This document shows positions 16,535 to 26,560 of a DNA stretch of 64,000 bases, in pieces; the stretch's first letter is position 1, and each line of letters starts with the position of its first letter. The position numbers and the translations under genes were made by a program. The notes under the pieces are model-generated. The model saw only the letters and a list, made by a program, of their open reading frames with translations. It was not told where the DNA came from and did not search any database. This DNA is from Anaerolinea thermophila (GTDB lineage: Bacteria; Chloroflexota; Anaerolineae; Anaerolineales; Anaerolineaceae). The stretch is taken from contig NZ_DYHZ01000003.1 of NCBI RefSeq assembly GCF_020723905.1, forward strand, positions 314,509 to 378,508, read 5' to 3'.

Positions 16535-17106
16535 TTGCTTATGTGGAAGGAAGGATTCTTGATCTCGGTGAATCCTATCTGGTGATTCAGGTGGGATCAG
16601 TAGGGTTGCAAATCTTTGTGCCATCTCCCTTAAGAGCCAGGTCTCGAGCAGGCGAGAATGTTGTTTTGTTCACTTACTTAATTGTGCGAGAAGATTTACT
16701 GGCTCTATATGGATTTGAGTCCCCGGTAGAACGGGATATTTTTGGATTGCTTCTGGGGGTAAACGGTATTGGTCCACGCCTGGCGCTTAATATTCTTTCG
16801 GTGCTCTCGGTAGATGCCATTCGAAGGGCGATACTCAGTGAACAACCGGAAGTATTAAGCCGGGTACCTGGGGTTGGAAAGAAAAATGCCCAGAAAATTA
16901 TCCTGTCTTTACAGGGTAAGGTTACGGGAGAAGGACTGGAAGGCGTTCATCCCATAGCGGAAGTGGATCAAGAGGTGCTGGAAGCACTGACTTCGTTAGG
17001 CTACAGTGTCGTCGAAGCCCAAACCGCAGTGCAATCCATTCCCAGGGATGCACCAATGGAACTGGAGGAACGATTAAAACTCGCACTGCGTTATTTTTCT
17101 CCCTGA
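16531..17106 (+). CDS. ruvA: Holliday junction branch migration subunit RuvA
   Basis: A 191-residue protein with the OB-fold N-domain (about 1-63, including LYGFESPVERDIFGLLLGVNGIGP at its end), the two helix-hairpin-helix motifs (GVNGIGP and VPGVGKK) and a C-terminal RuvB-binding domain (about 143-190). It starts with GTG inside the stop of the preceding gene (GTGA overlap). RuvA clamps the Holliday junction and loads RuvB. Confidence 0.95.
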   Translation: MIAYVEGRILDLGESYLVIQVGSVGLQIFVPSPLRARSRAGENVVLFTYLIVREDLLALYGFESPVERDIFGLLLGVNGIGPRLALNILSVLSVDAIRRAILSEQPEVLSRVPGVGKKNAQKIILSLQGKVTGEGLEGVHPIAEVDQEVLEALTSLGYSVVEAQTAVQSIPRDAPMELEERLKLALRYFSP

Positions 17107-17132
17107 AGGTTGTTTTACCAAATTGCTTAAAC

Positions 17133-17161
17133 TGGACATTTGCAGACCTTTCAGGTAAGAT
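17133..17161 (+). promoter_or_regulatory. promoter of the F1 ATP synthase operon
   Basis: TGGACA (17133-17138), 17 bases, TAAGAT (17156-17161). The predicted start near 17168 gives a leader of about 37 bases ending in a GGAGG ribosome site before atpA. Confidence 0.55.
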
Positions 17162-17204
17162 TATTTCATCCTTTCAATGAATGATTTGAAGTATTGGAGG
17201 CTCC

Positions 17205-18872
17205 ATGACCGATCTGATTAAACAGTTGACGATTGATTTGCAATCCAAAATTGAGACGTTTAAGCCAGAATTGGAAATTCGGGATATTGGGACGGTCATC
17301 GAAGCAGGAGATGGAATTGCCCGGGCGCAAGGGCTTGCTTCTGTCCGTTCTCAGGAGTTAGTAGAATTTTCTAACGGGGTCATGGGCATCGCCTTTAACC
17401 TGGAACATGATGCGGTTGGCATCATTATTCTGGGAGATTATCGCTCGATTAAAGAAGGAATGACGGTTTACAGTACCGGGCGAATTGCTTCAGTGCCGGT
17501 TGGAAATGGTTTGATAGGTCGTGTAGTCAATGCGCTTGGAGAGCCGATTGATGGTAAAGGACCTTTGCAATTCAGCGGTTATCGTCCGATTGAACGCATT
17601 GCACCTGGAGTAGTAGCCCGTCAGGACGTAGATACACCTGTCCAAACCGGAATAAAGGCTATTGATGCTATGATTCCGATTGGGCGAGGTCAGCGGGAAT
17701 TGATTATTGGTGATCGCCAGACGGGAAAGACTGCCATTGCTATTGATACGATCATCAATCAAAAGGGCAAGGATCTCATCTGTATTTATGTCGCCATTGG
17801 GCAAAAGAAAGCCGCAATTGCTCGTCTGATTGCCACCCTGGAACGCTATGGCGCCATGGATCACACGGTGGTGGTGGTAGCCTCCGCGGATGAACCCGCC
17901 GCTATGCAGTATATTGCTCCTTATGCGGGATGTGCAATTGGCGAGGAATTCATGGAGAGCGGCAAAGATGCGCTAATTGTCTATGACGATCTCTCGAAAC
18001 ATGCATGGGCTTATCGCCAGGTCTCACTCCTCTTACGGCGTCCACCGGGCCGTGAAGCCTATCCAGGTGATGTGTTTTACCTCCATTCTCGTTTGCTTGA
18101 GCGGGCATGTCGGTTAGCCACAGAATATGTCATTGTCCCGGCAGCATTTGAGGGTAATGAAGCTCAAGCCTCGGATGCGGTAGATGGAAAGGTTTATGGT
18201 GGCCCGCTTTCACGCCATGATGCTGAAAACGCCCTTAAGCAAATGCAAAATCCTGAAGCCTATAAGGTGGTAAAACGGGCTGGAAGTGGAGGTTCCCTGA
18301 CTGCACTACCCATCATTGAAACCTTACTGGGTGATGTTTCTGCTTACGTACCTACCAATGTCATTTCGATTACTGATGGGCAAATTTATCTGGAAAACGA
18401 TTTATTCAATGCTGGTATTCGCCCTGCGATCAATGTAGGTATTTCGGTGTCTCGTGTGGGTGGCTCTGCTCAAACGAAGGCAATACGCCAGGTTGCAGGT
18501 CGCCTGCGCCTGGATATGGCAGCGTTTCGGGCTCTGGCGGCATTTGCGCAGTTAGGATCCAGCCTCGATAAAGCCACCCAGAATCAGTTGAACCGTGGGC
18601 AGCACTTGCAGGAAATCCTGAAGCAACCTCAGTATGAACCGGTTTCCCTTGAACATCAGGTCATTGTCCTTTATGCAGGGACAAATGGCTATGCGGATCA
18701 GGTGCCCCTGGATCGAATGCGCGCCTGGGAGCAGGATTTACTGCGCTTTATGGATACCGGCTATCCGGAGATTGGGCGAAAAATCGCGGAAGAGAAACGA
18801 ATCAGCGATGAAACCGAACGGCAACTGAAAGAAGCGCTGGAAGCCTTTGCTCGTTCCTGGGTTAGTGCCTGA
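17205..18872 (+). CDS. atpA: F1 ATP synthase alpha subunit
   Basis: A 555-residue alpha subunit, longer than the usual ~505-515, mainly through a long C-terminal region. Walker A is [13 protein letters not shown] and the [11 protein letters not shown] signature is intact. With the other F1 subunits it forms the catalytic hexamer on the cytoplasmic face of the membrane. The neighbour upstream is ruvA; the delta subunit and F0 genes usually found immediately before atpA are absent, so the operon is split. It has its own promoter. Confidence 0.97.
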   Translation: MTDLIKQLTIDLQSKIETFKPELEIRDIGTVIEAGDGIARAQGLASVRSQELVEFSNGVMGIAFNLEHDAVGIIILGDYRSIKEGMTVYSTGRIASVPVGNGLIGRVVNALGEPIDGKGPLQFSGYRPIERIAPGVVARQDVDTPVQTGIKAIDAMIPIGRGQRELIIGDRQTGKTAIAIDTIINQKGKDLICIYVAIGQKKAAIARLIATLERYGAMDHTVVVVASADEPAAMQYIAPYAGCAIGEEFMESGKDALIVYDDLSKHAWAYRQVSLLLRRPPGREAYPGDVFYLHSRLLERACRLATEYVIVPAAFEGNEAQASDAVDGKVYGGPLSRHDAENALKQMQNPEAYKVVKRAGSGGSLTALPIIETLLGDVSAYVPTNVISITDGQIYLENDLFNAGIRPAINVGISVSRVGGSAQTKAIRQVAGRLRLDMAAFRALAAFAQLGSSLDKATQNQLNRGQHLQEILKQPQYEPVSLEHQVIVLYAGTNGYADQVPLDRMRAWEQDLLRFMDTGYPEIGRKIAEEKRISDETERQLKEALEAFARSWVSA

Positions 18873-18885
18873 AAGGGGTTGAAGT

Positions 18886-19788
18886 ATGGCTTCTACAAGA
18901 GAAATGAGGCTGCGAATACGCAGTGTCAAGAACCTTTCCCAGGTGACCAAGGCTCTTGAGACGGTCAGTGCCAGCCGTGTGCGGAAAGCCATTCAAGCAC
19001 ATAACTCCAGCAAGCCCTACGCAGAAAAAGCCTGGAAAGTGCTCGTGCACCTGGCGCGTCAACCAGGTCACAATGCTCTTCATCCTCTTCTGGCAGATCG
19101 CCCTACGGTTAAAAAGGCACTTGTCATTTTGGTCACCAGCGATCGTGGATTGGCTGGATCTTATAACGCCAATATATTCCGACATGCTTTGCATGAGTTT
19201 AATCAAAAACCTTACCCGGTTGATTTTGTGGCAGTCGGCAAAAAAGGGAGAGACTTGCTGTTACGGCGCAGAAAAAATGTCATTGCAGAGTTTAGCGATT
19301 TACCCTCTCCACCTTTATACAAAGAGGTAGCGCCTATAACCAGTCTGGTCATTGAAGATTTTGAAAAAGGTATTTATGACGAGGTGTACATTTGTTACAC
19401 CCAGTTCATAAACATGATGCGTTACGAACCGGTTACAAGAAGATTGCTTCCCCTGAAAATCCTCTACAAGGATGAGATACCCAATCCGAATGTGTTGGAT
19501 GCCACCCATCGCACTCATTCGGTTTTCACCTTTGAGCCGGATGAAGGGGAAGTCTTGAACAATATTGTGCCCCATTTTACGGGAATTCAAATTTTTCAGG
19601 CGATTTTGTCCGCACAAACCAGTGAACATGCAGCGCGTATGATTGCCATGCGCAATGCAACGGAGAGCGCGCAAGATTTGATCCAGTCTCTTCAACTGGA
19701 ATATAACAAACTACGTCAAACTCTTATCACCAATGAAATGTTAGATATTGCAGGCGGGGCAAATGCCCTTGCCCAGGAAAACGAATAA
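18886..19788 (+). CDS. atpG: F1 ATP synthase gamma subunit
   Basis: A 300-residue gamma subunit. The N-terminal coiled-coil helix (ending near 60), the TSDRGLAGSYNANIFR block near 84-100 and the conserved C-terminal helix with ARMIAMRNATESAQDLI are present. It is the rotating shaft inside the alpha-beta hexamer. It lies 13 bases after atpA and 15 before atpD. Confidence 0.96.
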   Translation: MASTREMRLRIRSVKNLSQVTKALETVSASRVRKAIQAHNSSKPYAEKAWKVLVHLARQPGHNALHPLLADRPTVKKALVILVTSDRGLAGSYNANIFRHALHEFNQKPYPVDFVAVGKKGRDLLLRRRKNVIAEFSDLPSPPLYKEVAPITSLVIEDFEKGIYDEVYICYTQFINMMRYEPVTRRLLPLKILYKDEIPNPNVLDATHRTHSVFTFEPDEGEVLNNIVPHFTGIQIFQAILSAQTSEHAARMIAMRNATESAQDLIQSLQLEYNKLRQTLITNEMLDIAGGANALAQENE

Positions 19789-21204
<1,416 letters not shown>

Positions 21205-21213
21205 GAGAGAATT

Positions 21214-21630
21214 ATGCCAATCCGCTGTGAAATCGTTTCGCAGGATCGGGTTGTATTTTCAGAAGACGTGGATATGGTTATCCTTCCGGGGGGAGGTGGG
21301 CAGATGGGCATTCTGCCTAACCATTCCCCCGTATTAACGACCCTGCAATATGGTATTGTTCATGTCAAAAAGAACGGGGAAGAGCATTATTTTACTGTAG
21401 CGGGGGGCTTTGCTGAAGTACAGCCAGATCAGGTAACCATTCTTGCTGATGCGGCTGAAAACGTAGAAGAAATTAATCTTCAGCGGGCAGAAGAAGCGCG
21501 GCGGAGGGCGGAAAATTTACTTAAACAAGGCGTTCCTCAAGACACCGATGAGTACCTGAATATCCAGGCTGCCTTACGTCGTTCCAACTTGCGCATTGAA
21601 GCGGTGCGCAGATACCGCCGTCATCACTAA
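21214..21630 (+). CDS. atpC: F1 ATP synthase epsilon subunit
   Basis: A 138-residue epsilon subunit: N-terminal beta-barrel (about 1-85, with GQMGILPNHSPVLT) and a C-terminal helical hairpin rich in Glu and Arg (about 88-135), the part that can inhibit ATP hydrolysis. It closes the F1 cluster, 9 bases after atpD, and is followed 21 bases later by an MreB-like gene. Confidence 0.95.
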   Translation: MPIRCEIVSQDRVVFSEDVDMVILPGGGGQMGILPNHSPVLTTLQYGIVHVKKNGEEHYFTVAGGFAEVQPDQVTILADAAENVEEINLQRAEEARRRAENLLKQGVPQDTDEYLNIQAALRRSNLRIEAVRRYRRHH

Positions 21631-21651
21631 ACATCCAGTCAGGGGAATGTC

Positions 21652-22656
21652 ATGGCATTATTCACGCGTGAATTGGGCATTGATTTGGGGACAACGAACA
21701 CTATCATTGTCGAAGGTAATCAAATTTTAATCAATGAGCCCACGGTAGTTGCTGTGGTGGTAGCCGAACAGAAAATGGTAGAGTCTGGCAGAGCAGCCCG
21801 GGACATGTATGGCAGGGTCTCCGATGCCATTGAAGTGGTTTGGCCTCTTCAGCACGGCGTAATCGCCGAGTATGAAAAAACCGAAAAATTCCTGAAATTT
21901 CTGGTGCGAAAAGTCTCCGGTCCCATGCAGTTGTTTCCCCCGCGAATCATGCTCACTGTACCTTATGGGGTGACGAGCGTGGAAAGCCGTGCTGTTCATG
22001 AAGCGGGACTTGGGGCAGGGCGAGAAGTTTATCTTATCCCGCAACCCATTGCTGCCGCTTTAGGTGTGGATTTACCCATTGGTACGCCTTCAGGGAATAT
22101 GGTTTTATCCATTGGAGGTGGTACTATTCAGGCAGCAGTTCTGGCAATGTACGATATAGTGCGTGGAGAAACTTTACGCACAGGCGGGATTCGCATGGAT
22201 GAAGCCATTATCGCATATGTGCGCAAAAAGTATGGGGTGTTGATTGGCCAGCCTACTGCTGAACAGTTGAAGATTCGCCTTGGCGCGGCGATTCCACAAG
22301 AGCAACAGCAAACGATGGAAGTGCAGGGGCAGGATCAGGTCAGTGGGCTTCCCAAACCCGTTTCCCTTACCACTGATGATATTGTGGAAGCCTTACAAGA
22401 GCCCTTACAGGAAGTAGTGGGTTGTGCCAGGCGAGTATTAGAGAAAACGCCACCTGAATTGATTGCAGATATCATTGACCGAGGAGTAGCGTTGTGCGGG
22501 GGTGGAGCGCTTCTCAAGGGGATTGATCGATATTTGACAAAAGCCCTGGGTATCCCAGCCTACCTGGTGGATAATCCTACTACCTGCACCGCAGAAGGTG
22601 CAGCGCGGGCATTTTCGATGCGCGAAGCGCTTTCGCGGAGCCTTTTACAAACCTGA
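21652..22656 (+). CDS. MreB/Mbl-like actin-fold protein with altered active site
   Basis: A 334-residue actin-fold protein. The first phosphate motif is intact (GIDLGTTNT, residues 9-17), as is the adenosine-motif region CGGGALLKG. Two normally invariant positions differ: the catalytic Glu of the EEPxAAAxG motif is Gln131, and the Asp of the VVDIGGGTT motif is Ser153 (LSIGGGT). The DGVIADY segment reads HGVIAEY. MreB normally polymerises under the membrane and directs cell-wall synthesis; these changes suggest weak or absent ATP hydrolysis. It shares the atp transcript direction and spacing, with no mreC or mreD nearby. Confidence 0.87.
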   Translation: MALFTRELGIDLGTTNTIIVEGNQILINEPTVVAVVVAEQKMVESGRAARDMYGRVSDAIEVVWPLQHGVIAEYEKTEKFLKFLVRKVSGPMQLFPPRIMLTVPYGVTSVESRAVHEAGLGAGREVYLIPQPIAAALGVDLPIGTPSGNMVLSIGGGTIQAAVLAMYDIVRGETLRTGGIRMDEAIIAYVRKKYGVLIGQPTAEQLKIRLGAAIPQEQQQTMEVQGQDQVSGLPKPVSLTTDDIVEALQEPLQEVVGCARRVLEKTPPELIADIIDRGVALCGGGALLKGIDRYLTKALGIPAYLVDNPTTCTAEGAARAFSMREALSRSLLQT

Positions 22657-22678
22657 AATTTCTGGCTTAAGCAAGCAA

Positions 22679-22706
22679 CAGGGCTGGCGAGACTGTGCCA
22701 GCCCTG
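22679..22706. terminator. hairpin between convergent genes
   Basis: A 10-base-pair perfect stem CAGGGCTGGC/GCCAGCCCTG with an 8-base loop between the MreB-like gene and rex. There is no T-run on either side, so it may act as a weak bidirectional terminator or 3' end stabiliser. Confidence 0.5.
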
Positions 22707-22712
22707 GATGGT

Positions 22713-23333
22713 TTAATCCAGATAATAAGTCATTCTTTGTAAGTGAATAATTGGGTCTATATATTGCACATGGACATCATCAGGGACAGTCAATGTAATG
22801 GGGGCATAGTTCAAAATGGCTTTGACGCCAGCCTGAATGAGTTGATTGGTTACGCTTTGGGCAACTTGAGCCGGTACGGTTAGCATGGCGATTTTAATTT
22901 GGTGGGTTTGAATCGTTTCAATCATCATTGAAGTGTGCAGCACCGGAATCTCATTAATCACCTGTCCAACTTTTTGTGGGTCAGAGTCGAAAATCAGTGC
23001 TACTCGAAAGCCATGATCAATGAACCCTTGATAATATGCGATGGCTTTTCCTAAATTACCTGCGCCGATCAAAGCCATGTCCCAAATCCGATCGACTTTT
23101 AGAATTTGTTGTAGTTTATGAACAAGAAATGGAACAGAGTAACCTTTGCCTTGTTTGCCAAATTCTCCATATTGAGAAAGGTCTTTTCGAATTTGGGCTG
23201 CTGAAATGCCAATTTTTTCGCCCAATTCTTTTGAAGAGGTGACGGTGCAACCTTGTTGAAGCATATGCTCAAGGGCTTGCAAGTAACGTGGCAGGCGCCC
23301 AATCACAATATCAGGAATGGTTTTCTCGTTCAT
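22713..23333 (-). CDS. rex: redox-sensing repressor Rex
   Basis: A 206-residue Rex protein. The N-terminal winged helix (about 6-80) has SSKELGEKIGISAAQIRKDLSQYGEFG, the core family signature (here split around KDLSQYGEFGKQGKGY), and the Rossmann domain has GAGNLGKAI near 93. Rex senses the NADH/NAD+ ratio and represses fermentation and respiration genes when NADH is low. ATG 23333 has an AGAGGTG ribosome site; a GTG two codons upstream is possible. A good Rex operator sits 50-67 bases upstream, so it is probably autoregulated. Confidence 0.95.
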   Translation of the reverse strand: MNEKTIPDIVIGRLPRYLQALEHMLQQGCTVTSSKELGEKIGISAAQIRKDLSQYGEFGKQGKGYSVPFLVHKLQQILKVDRIWDMALIGAGNLGKAIAYYQGFIDHGFRVALIFDSDPQKVGQVINEIPVLHTSMMIETIQTHQIKIAMLTVPAQVAQSVTNQLIQAGVKAILNYAPITLTVPDDVHVQYIDPIIHLQRMTYYLD

Positions 23334-23382
23334 GAACACCTCTACAGGGAATTTATTCCCATTTTACTCTAATTAACAAAGG

Positions 23383-23400
23383 TTGTGTAAATTATCACAT
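23383..23400. promoter_or_regulatory. candidate Rex operator
   Basis: TTGTGTAAATTATCACAT closely matches the Rex consensus TTGTGAANNNNTTCACAA: the TTGTG and CACA arms are in register with an AT-rich centre. On the rex strand it overlaps the -35 region belonging to a TAAAAT -10 (23366-23361), placing it to repress rex. Confidence 0.75.
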
Positions 23401-23408
23401 CCTGAAAG

Positions 23409-23445
23409 TAAAAAAAACAGGTTACCTGTCTTCCAAGCAACCTGT
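23409..23445 (-). terminator. rho-independent terminator
   Basis: On the minus strand an ACAGGTT...AACCTGT hairpin runs into eight T residues, 20 bases after the membrane protease gene and upstream of rex, insulating the two. Confidence 0.85.
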
Positions 23446-23467
23446 CTGTAACTCATTGACTGATTTT

Positions 23468-24166
23468 TTATTCCCTCTGTCTTCCTGAAAGCAAGAACAC
23501 GTAGTATAACACCGTCGAGATGGCTTGAACGGCTGCCGCTACATAGGTCAATGCTGCAGCATCCAGCACCTTATTGACACCTTCCATTTCTCCATAATAG
23601 ACCAACCCGCCATCGGCTAAAACGGCTTTTGCTCTCCGACTTGCATCGAATTCAACCGGAAGGGTGATCAAGGCGAACACTGCTGTCGCCGCAAATAATC
23701 CCAGCCCAATCCATGCAACTGTAGTTCCCATGAAGAAGAAACCCAGCATGAAGATAATCGGACCAAGCCAGGAGCCAATCTGTACCGTTGGAACGATTGC
23801 CGAACGGATTTGGAGAGGGAAATACCCCTCATGGTGTTGAATAGCGTGTCCCGCTTCATGTGCGGCAATTCCGGCGGCGGCAATGCTGTTGCTGTGGTAA
23901 ACCTCAGGACTGAGTCGAAGAACACGCGCCACAGGGTCATAGTGGTCGCTTAAGAAGCCGTCAACGGCTTCTACACGAACATTCGACAACCCATTCATGT
24001 TTAGAATGCGTCGTGCAATCTCTGCTCCAGTCATACCGGAAGCGTTCCGTTTTTTGGAGTACTCATTAAATGCTGACTGTACTTTGAATTGAGCCCAGAA
24101 CCCCAATAGTAAGGCTGGTAAACTGAAAAGCAGGTAGATAAGGTACCCACCACCAAAAGCGATCAT
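23468..24166 (-). CDS. membrane zinc metallopeptidase, YugP family
   Basis: A 232-residue protein with the HEAGH zinc-binding motif at residues 103-107 in AAHEAGHAIQHHEGY and a downstream Glu near FDASRRA (about 173). Hydrophobic segments lie near 4-26, 120-165 and at the C-terminus, so it is an integral membrane protease of the type called YugP/DUF2268-like neutral zinc protease. The substrate is unknown; family members are poorly characterised. It has a GGGAGG ribosome site and its own terminator. Confidence 0.88.
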   Translation of the reverse strand: MIAFGGGYLIYLLFSLPALLLGFWAQFKVQSAFNEYSKKRNASGMTGAEIARRILNMNGLSNVRVEAVDGFLSDHYDPVARVLRLSPEVYHSNSIAAAGIAAHEAGHAIQHHEGYFPLQIRSAIVPTVQIGSWLGPIIFMLGFFFMGTTVAWIGLGLFAATAVFALITLPVEFDASRRAKAVLADGGLVYYGEMEGVNKVLDAAALTYVAAAVQAISTVLYYVFLLSGRQRE

Positions 24167-24298
24167 AAATTAACCTCCCAATTTATTTCGAGACTGGTTT
24201 TGTCTTGATAGATAAGATAACAAATATTTATAAGAGGGGGATTAGAACGGTATCAAGAAAGTGTAAAAACTTTAGAGGATTTTGATTAAAAAAAGAGG

Positions 24299-24370
24299 CG
24301 CGCCTGCCGAGACTCGAACTCGGGCTTCCACCTCCGGAGGGTGACGTGATATCCACTTCACTACAGGCGC
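24299..24370 (-). tRNA. tRNA-Arg (anticodon CCG)
   Basis: On the minus strand: acceptor GCGCCTG/CAGGCGC, D-stem GTGA/TCAC, anticodon stem TCACC/GGTGG with loop CTCCGGA, T-stem CCGAG/CTCGG around TTCGAGT, discriminator G. The 3' CCA is not encoded. Confidence 0.96.
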
Positions 24371-24456
24371 TGACGCTCCAAATTATACACTGCCTTTTTA
24401 AGGATGGCAAGTTCATGGATTTTCAGATTCTTATTTTGCTTTTTGCCTGGAATGGA

Positions 24457-25323
24457 TTATAGCGGCAAGATGAAAACCGGATACTGTTCACCTGTTAACC
24501 GAAACCCACAATGTTGGTATACATGTAAAGAGGTGGTATTGGTGCTTTGTGTATTCAGGGTCACATTTTTTAGTCCCTTTTGAACAATAAAATGATGAAG
24601 TAAACTGCGCACCATTTGTGAACCTAATCCACGGTTTTGCATTTCTGGAAGGACTGCCAGACGCGCCAGGTGGGCTTTGTATTCACTTTCTGTGCTCATC
24701 TGGTAAGCGACAATTTTCCCTTCTATTTCCAGGACGGTCTTATAAGTGGATTTCTGAAATGCGTAATACAGATCTGTCTGGCTTAATTGCCACAAAGGTT
24801 CAAAAGCGGCGTTATCTACCGCTGTAACCGCAGGCAAGTCTTCAAGTTGCATCTCTCGGTGAATTGCATAAGATTCGCGAGAAGGTTCATAAACCACAAA
24901 ATTATGATCATATATCATCATCACCACATCCTGATAATGGATAAACCTCAAATCATGGAGGATGTGGGCGAACCATTCACTGAGTCCCAAAGAGGCTAAA
25001 AACGGTACATGGCTGTTTTCGTGGTGCCATTCCAGGTTTTTTCCCAGCAGTTCAGTCATGATGCGGGTAGGAGAAGTAAAAAGATCAGCGGCAAAGATGC
25101 GGATCCATGCCGCCATGGGAGGGTCAGCCGGAGTGGCGAGTAGCCCAATCAATTGATCATCTTTTTCTGCGAGCCAGAAGGGTTGCCATCCCACCCAATC
25201 CAGTGGGTTTCTCCAGTCAAGGTGCTGGTGGAGATAGATGGTTTTTTTTAGAAATGCCTGTAAATGTGGTTTATCCTGAAGGGCTACGGGGCGAAGTTGA
25301 TGCTGAGATTGGAACAAATTCAC
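24457..25323 (-). CDS. GNAT-family N-acetyltransferase
   Basis: A 288-residue protein. The C-terminal half (about 150-285) is a GNAT domain with the acetyl-CoA-binding loop RLAVLPEMQNRGLGSQMV and the terminal motif SLHVYQHCGFRLTG. The N-terminal half is a degenerate second GNAT-like domain, giving the two-domain layout seen in some protein or small-molecule acetyltransferases. Substrate unknown. It overlaps the TPR gene by 4 bases and is the last gene of a long leftward block that ends near tRNA-Arg. Confidence 0.85.
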   Translation of the reverse strand: MNLFQSQHQLRPVALQDKPHLQAFLKKTIYLHQHLDWRNPLDWVGWQPFWLAEKDDQLIGLLATPADPPMAAWIRIFAADLFTSPTRIMTELLGKNLEWHHENSHVPFLASLGLSEWFAHILHDLRFIHYQDVVMMIYDHNFVVYEPSRESYAIHREMQLEDLPAVTAVDNAAFEPLWQLSQTDLYYAFQKSTYKTVLEIEGKIVAYQMSTESEYKAHLARLAVLPEMQNRGLGSQMVRSLLHHFIVQKGLKNVTLNTQSTNTTSLHVYQHCGFRLTGEQYPVFILPL

Positions 25324-25868
25324 TTTTTCCCTATCATCTTGAAAGGTAAATCAAGGAGCCTTTTGAGCAAACGTTCCTTCAACGTAAGTTGCTTTTGTTC
25401 TTCGAGGGCGGCATCCATACTTGCCAGGGCTTCAAGTTGCCGGTTGGTTCGAATCTGTAAAGAAGATATGGCTTTGAGCGTTACTGCGCGCATCTCAGAG
25501 TGATTGATTTGTTTAAACAAAGCAGCAGCGCGTTGATAATGGTGCAGGGCTTCTTCAAGTCGATTCAACCCTTCCAGTGCCGCTGCGTAATTCGCTATGG
25601 CAATCCCTTCTCGTTCAATATCACCCACTTGATGGAAAATTTGCTCTGTGCCTTCACAGGCTTTGAGGGCGCCCTGAGCATCACCGGCTTGTAGGAGGGC
25701 TACACTCTGATTGTTCGCCATCTCAGCAGACAAAACCATGTCACCGCTTTCTCCGTAGGCTTTTGCGGCTCTTTCAAACTGTGCCGCCGCTTCAAGATAT
25801 TTCCCTGCGCGGTACAGTTGTTGTCCGGTTTTAGCGAGTTGATCAGGTGTATTTTGCTTTTCCATCAA
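25320..25868 (-). CDS. tetratricopeptide-repeat protein
   Basis: A 182-residue soluble protein built of about four TPR units (roughly residues 10-155). Repeats such as GKYLEAAAQFERAAKAYGES and RLEEALHHYQRAAALFKQ have the W/L-G-Y-A-F-A-P pattern in degenerate form. It has no signal peptide and probably acts as a protein-interaction scaffold. It overlaps the genes on either side by 4 bases, so the three-gene set (double-HTH, TPR, GNAT) is translationally coupled. Confidence 0.85.
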   Translation of the reverse strand: MMEKQNTPDQLAKTGQQLYRAGKYLEAAAQFERAAKAYGESGDMVLSAEMANNQSVALLQAGDAQGALKACEGTEQIFHQVGDIEREGIAIANYAAALEGLNRLEEALHHYQRAAALFKQINHSEMRAVTLKAISSLQIRTNRQLEALASMDAALEEQKQLTLKERLLKRLLDLPFKMIGKK

Positions 25869-26539
25869 TAGGTAATCTCCAGAAGACTTTCAGCAATCAA
25901 GCGTAGCTTGTTCGCATCCAGCGCAGATAATCGCATTGCCAGTTCCAGATAAGGGCGGTTTACGGGTTGCACAATAAATTGCTGCATTTCCTCCGGAAGT
26001 TTTTCAAATTGTTCTACCCATTGTCGCTGGATACGCCGTTTAGCAATCGGACCTTTTTCATCCAAAAATTGACTGATGGGAACATCCAATACTTCCGCCA
26101 GAGTTTCCAGTTCTGGCAAAGGAATTTCCCGGTTTCCGTTTTCATATGAAAACAATAATTCTTCCTCAATCCCTGTTTTTTCGGCTAACTGGCTGGTGGA
26201 AATTCCCTTTTCCTGTCTGGCAAGACGTAAACTTGCTGCAATAATTCGATTGCGCAATTTTAGAACTGTGTGGATGTTTTGCGGAACTTCCGCTTGCCTT
26301 TCTGCCGAAATGGGTTTATTGTCCCAGAAAACATCAACAGGAATATTCAGATATAAGGAGAGCAATTCAACCTGAGGAAGCGTTGGAGAAGCCTCTCCGC
26401 GTTCAAATTGAGAATATTGTTCTGGCGAAATTTCCAGAATACGGGCGCATTCTTCCAGCGAGCGGCATGACACTCGCCGGCTATCATAAAGAATTGCACC
26501 CAATTTCTTTCGACGAATCAGGATGAGCCGATTTTCCAT
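25865..26539 (-). CDS. protein with two XRE-type helix-turn-helix domains
   Basis: A 224-residue protein with two Cro/C1-type HTH domains in tandem. The first (about 22-72) has RSLEECARILEISPEQYSQFERG; the second (about 102-160) has ISTSQLAEKTGIEEELLFSYENG, closer to consensus. A C-terminal helical tail of about 60 residues follows. Tandem HTH in one chain suggests DNA binding without a classical dimer, or one domain used for protein contact. It is coupled to the TPR gene. A direct role in the neighbouring CpaF or two-component genes is inference only. Confidence 0.88.
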   Translation of the reverse strand: MENRLILIRRKKLGAILYDSRRVSCRSLEECARILEISPEQYSQFERGEASPTLPQVELLSLYLNIPVDVFWDNKPISAERQAEVPQNIHTVLKLRNRIIAASLRLARQEKGISTSQLAEKTGIEEELLFSYENGNREIPLPELETLAEVLDVPISQFLDEKGPIAKRRIQRQWVEQFEKLPEEMQQFIVQPVNRPYLELAMRLSALDANKLRLIAESLLEITY

Positions 26540-26560
26540 TTGCTCTCCTTTGAGCGAATT

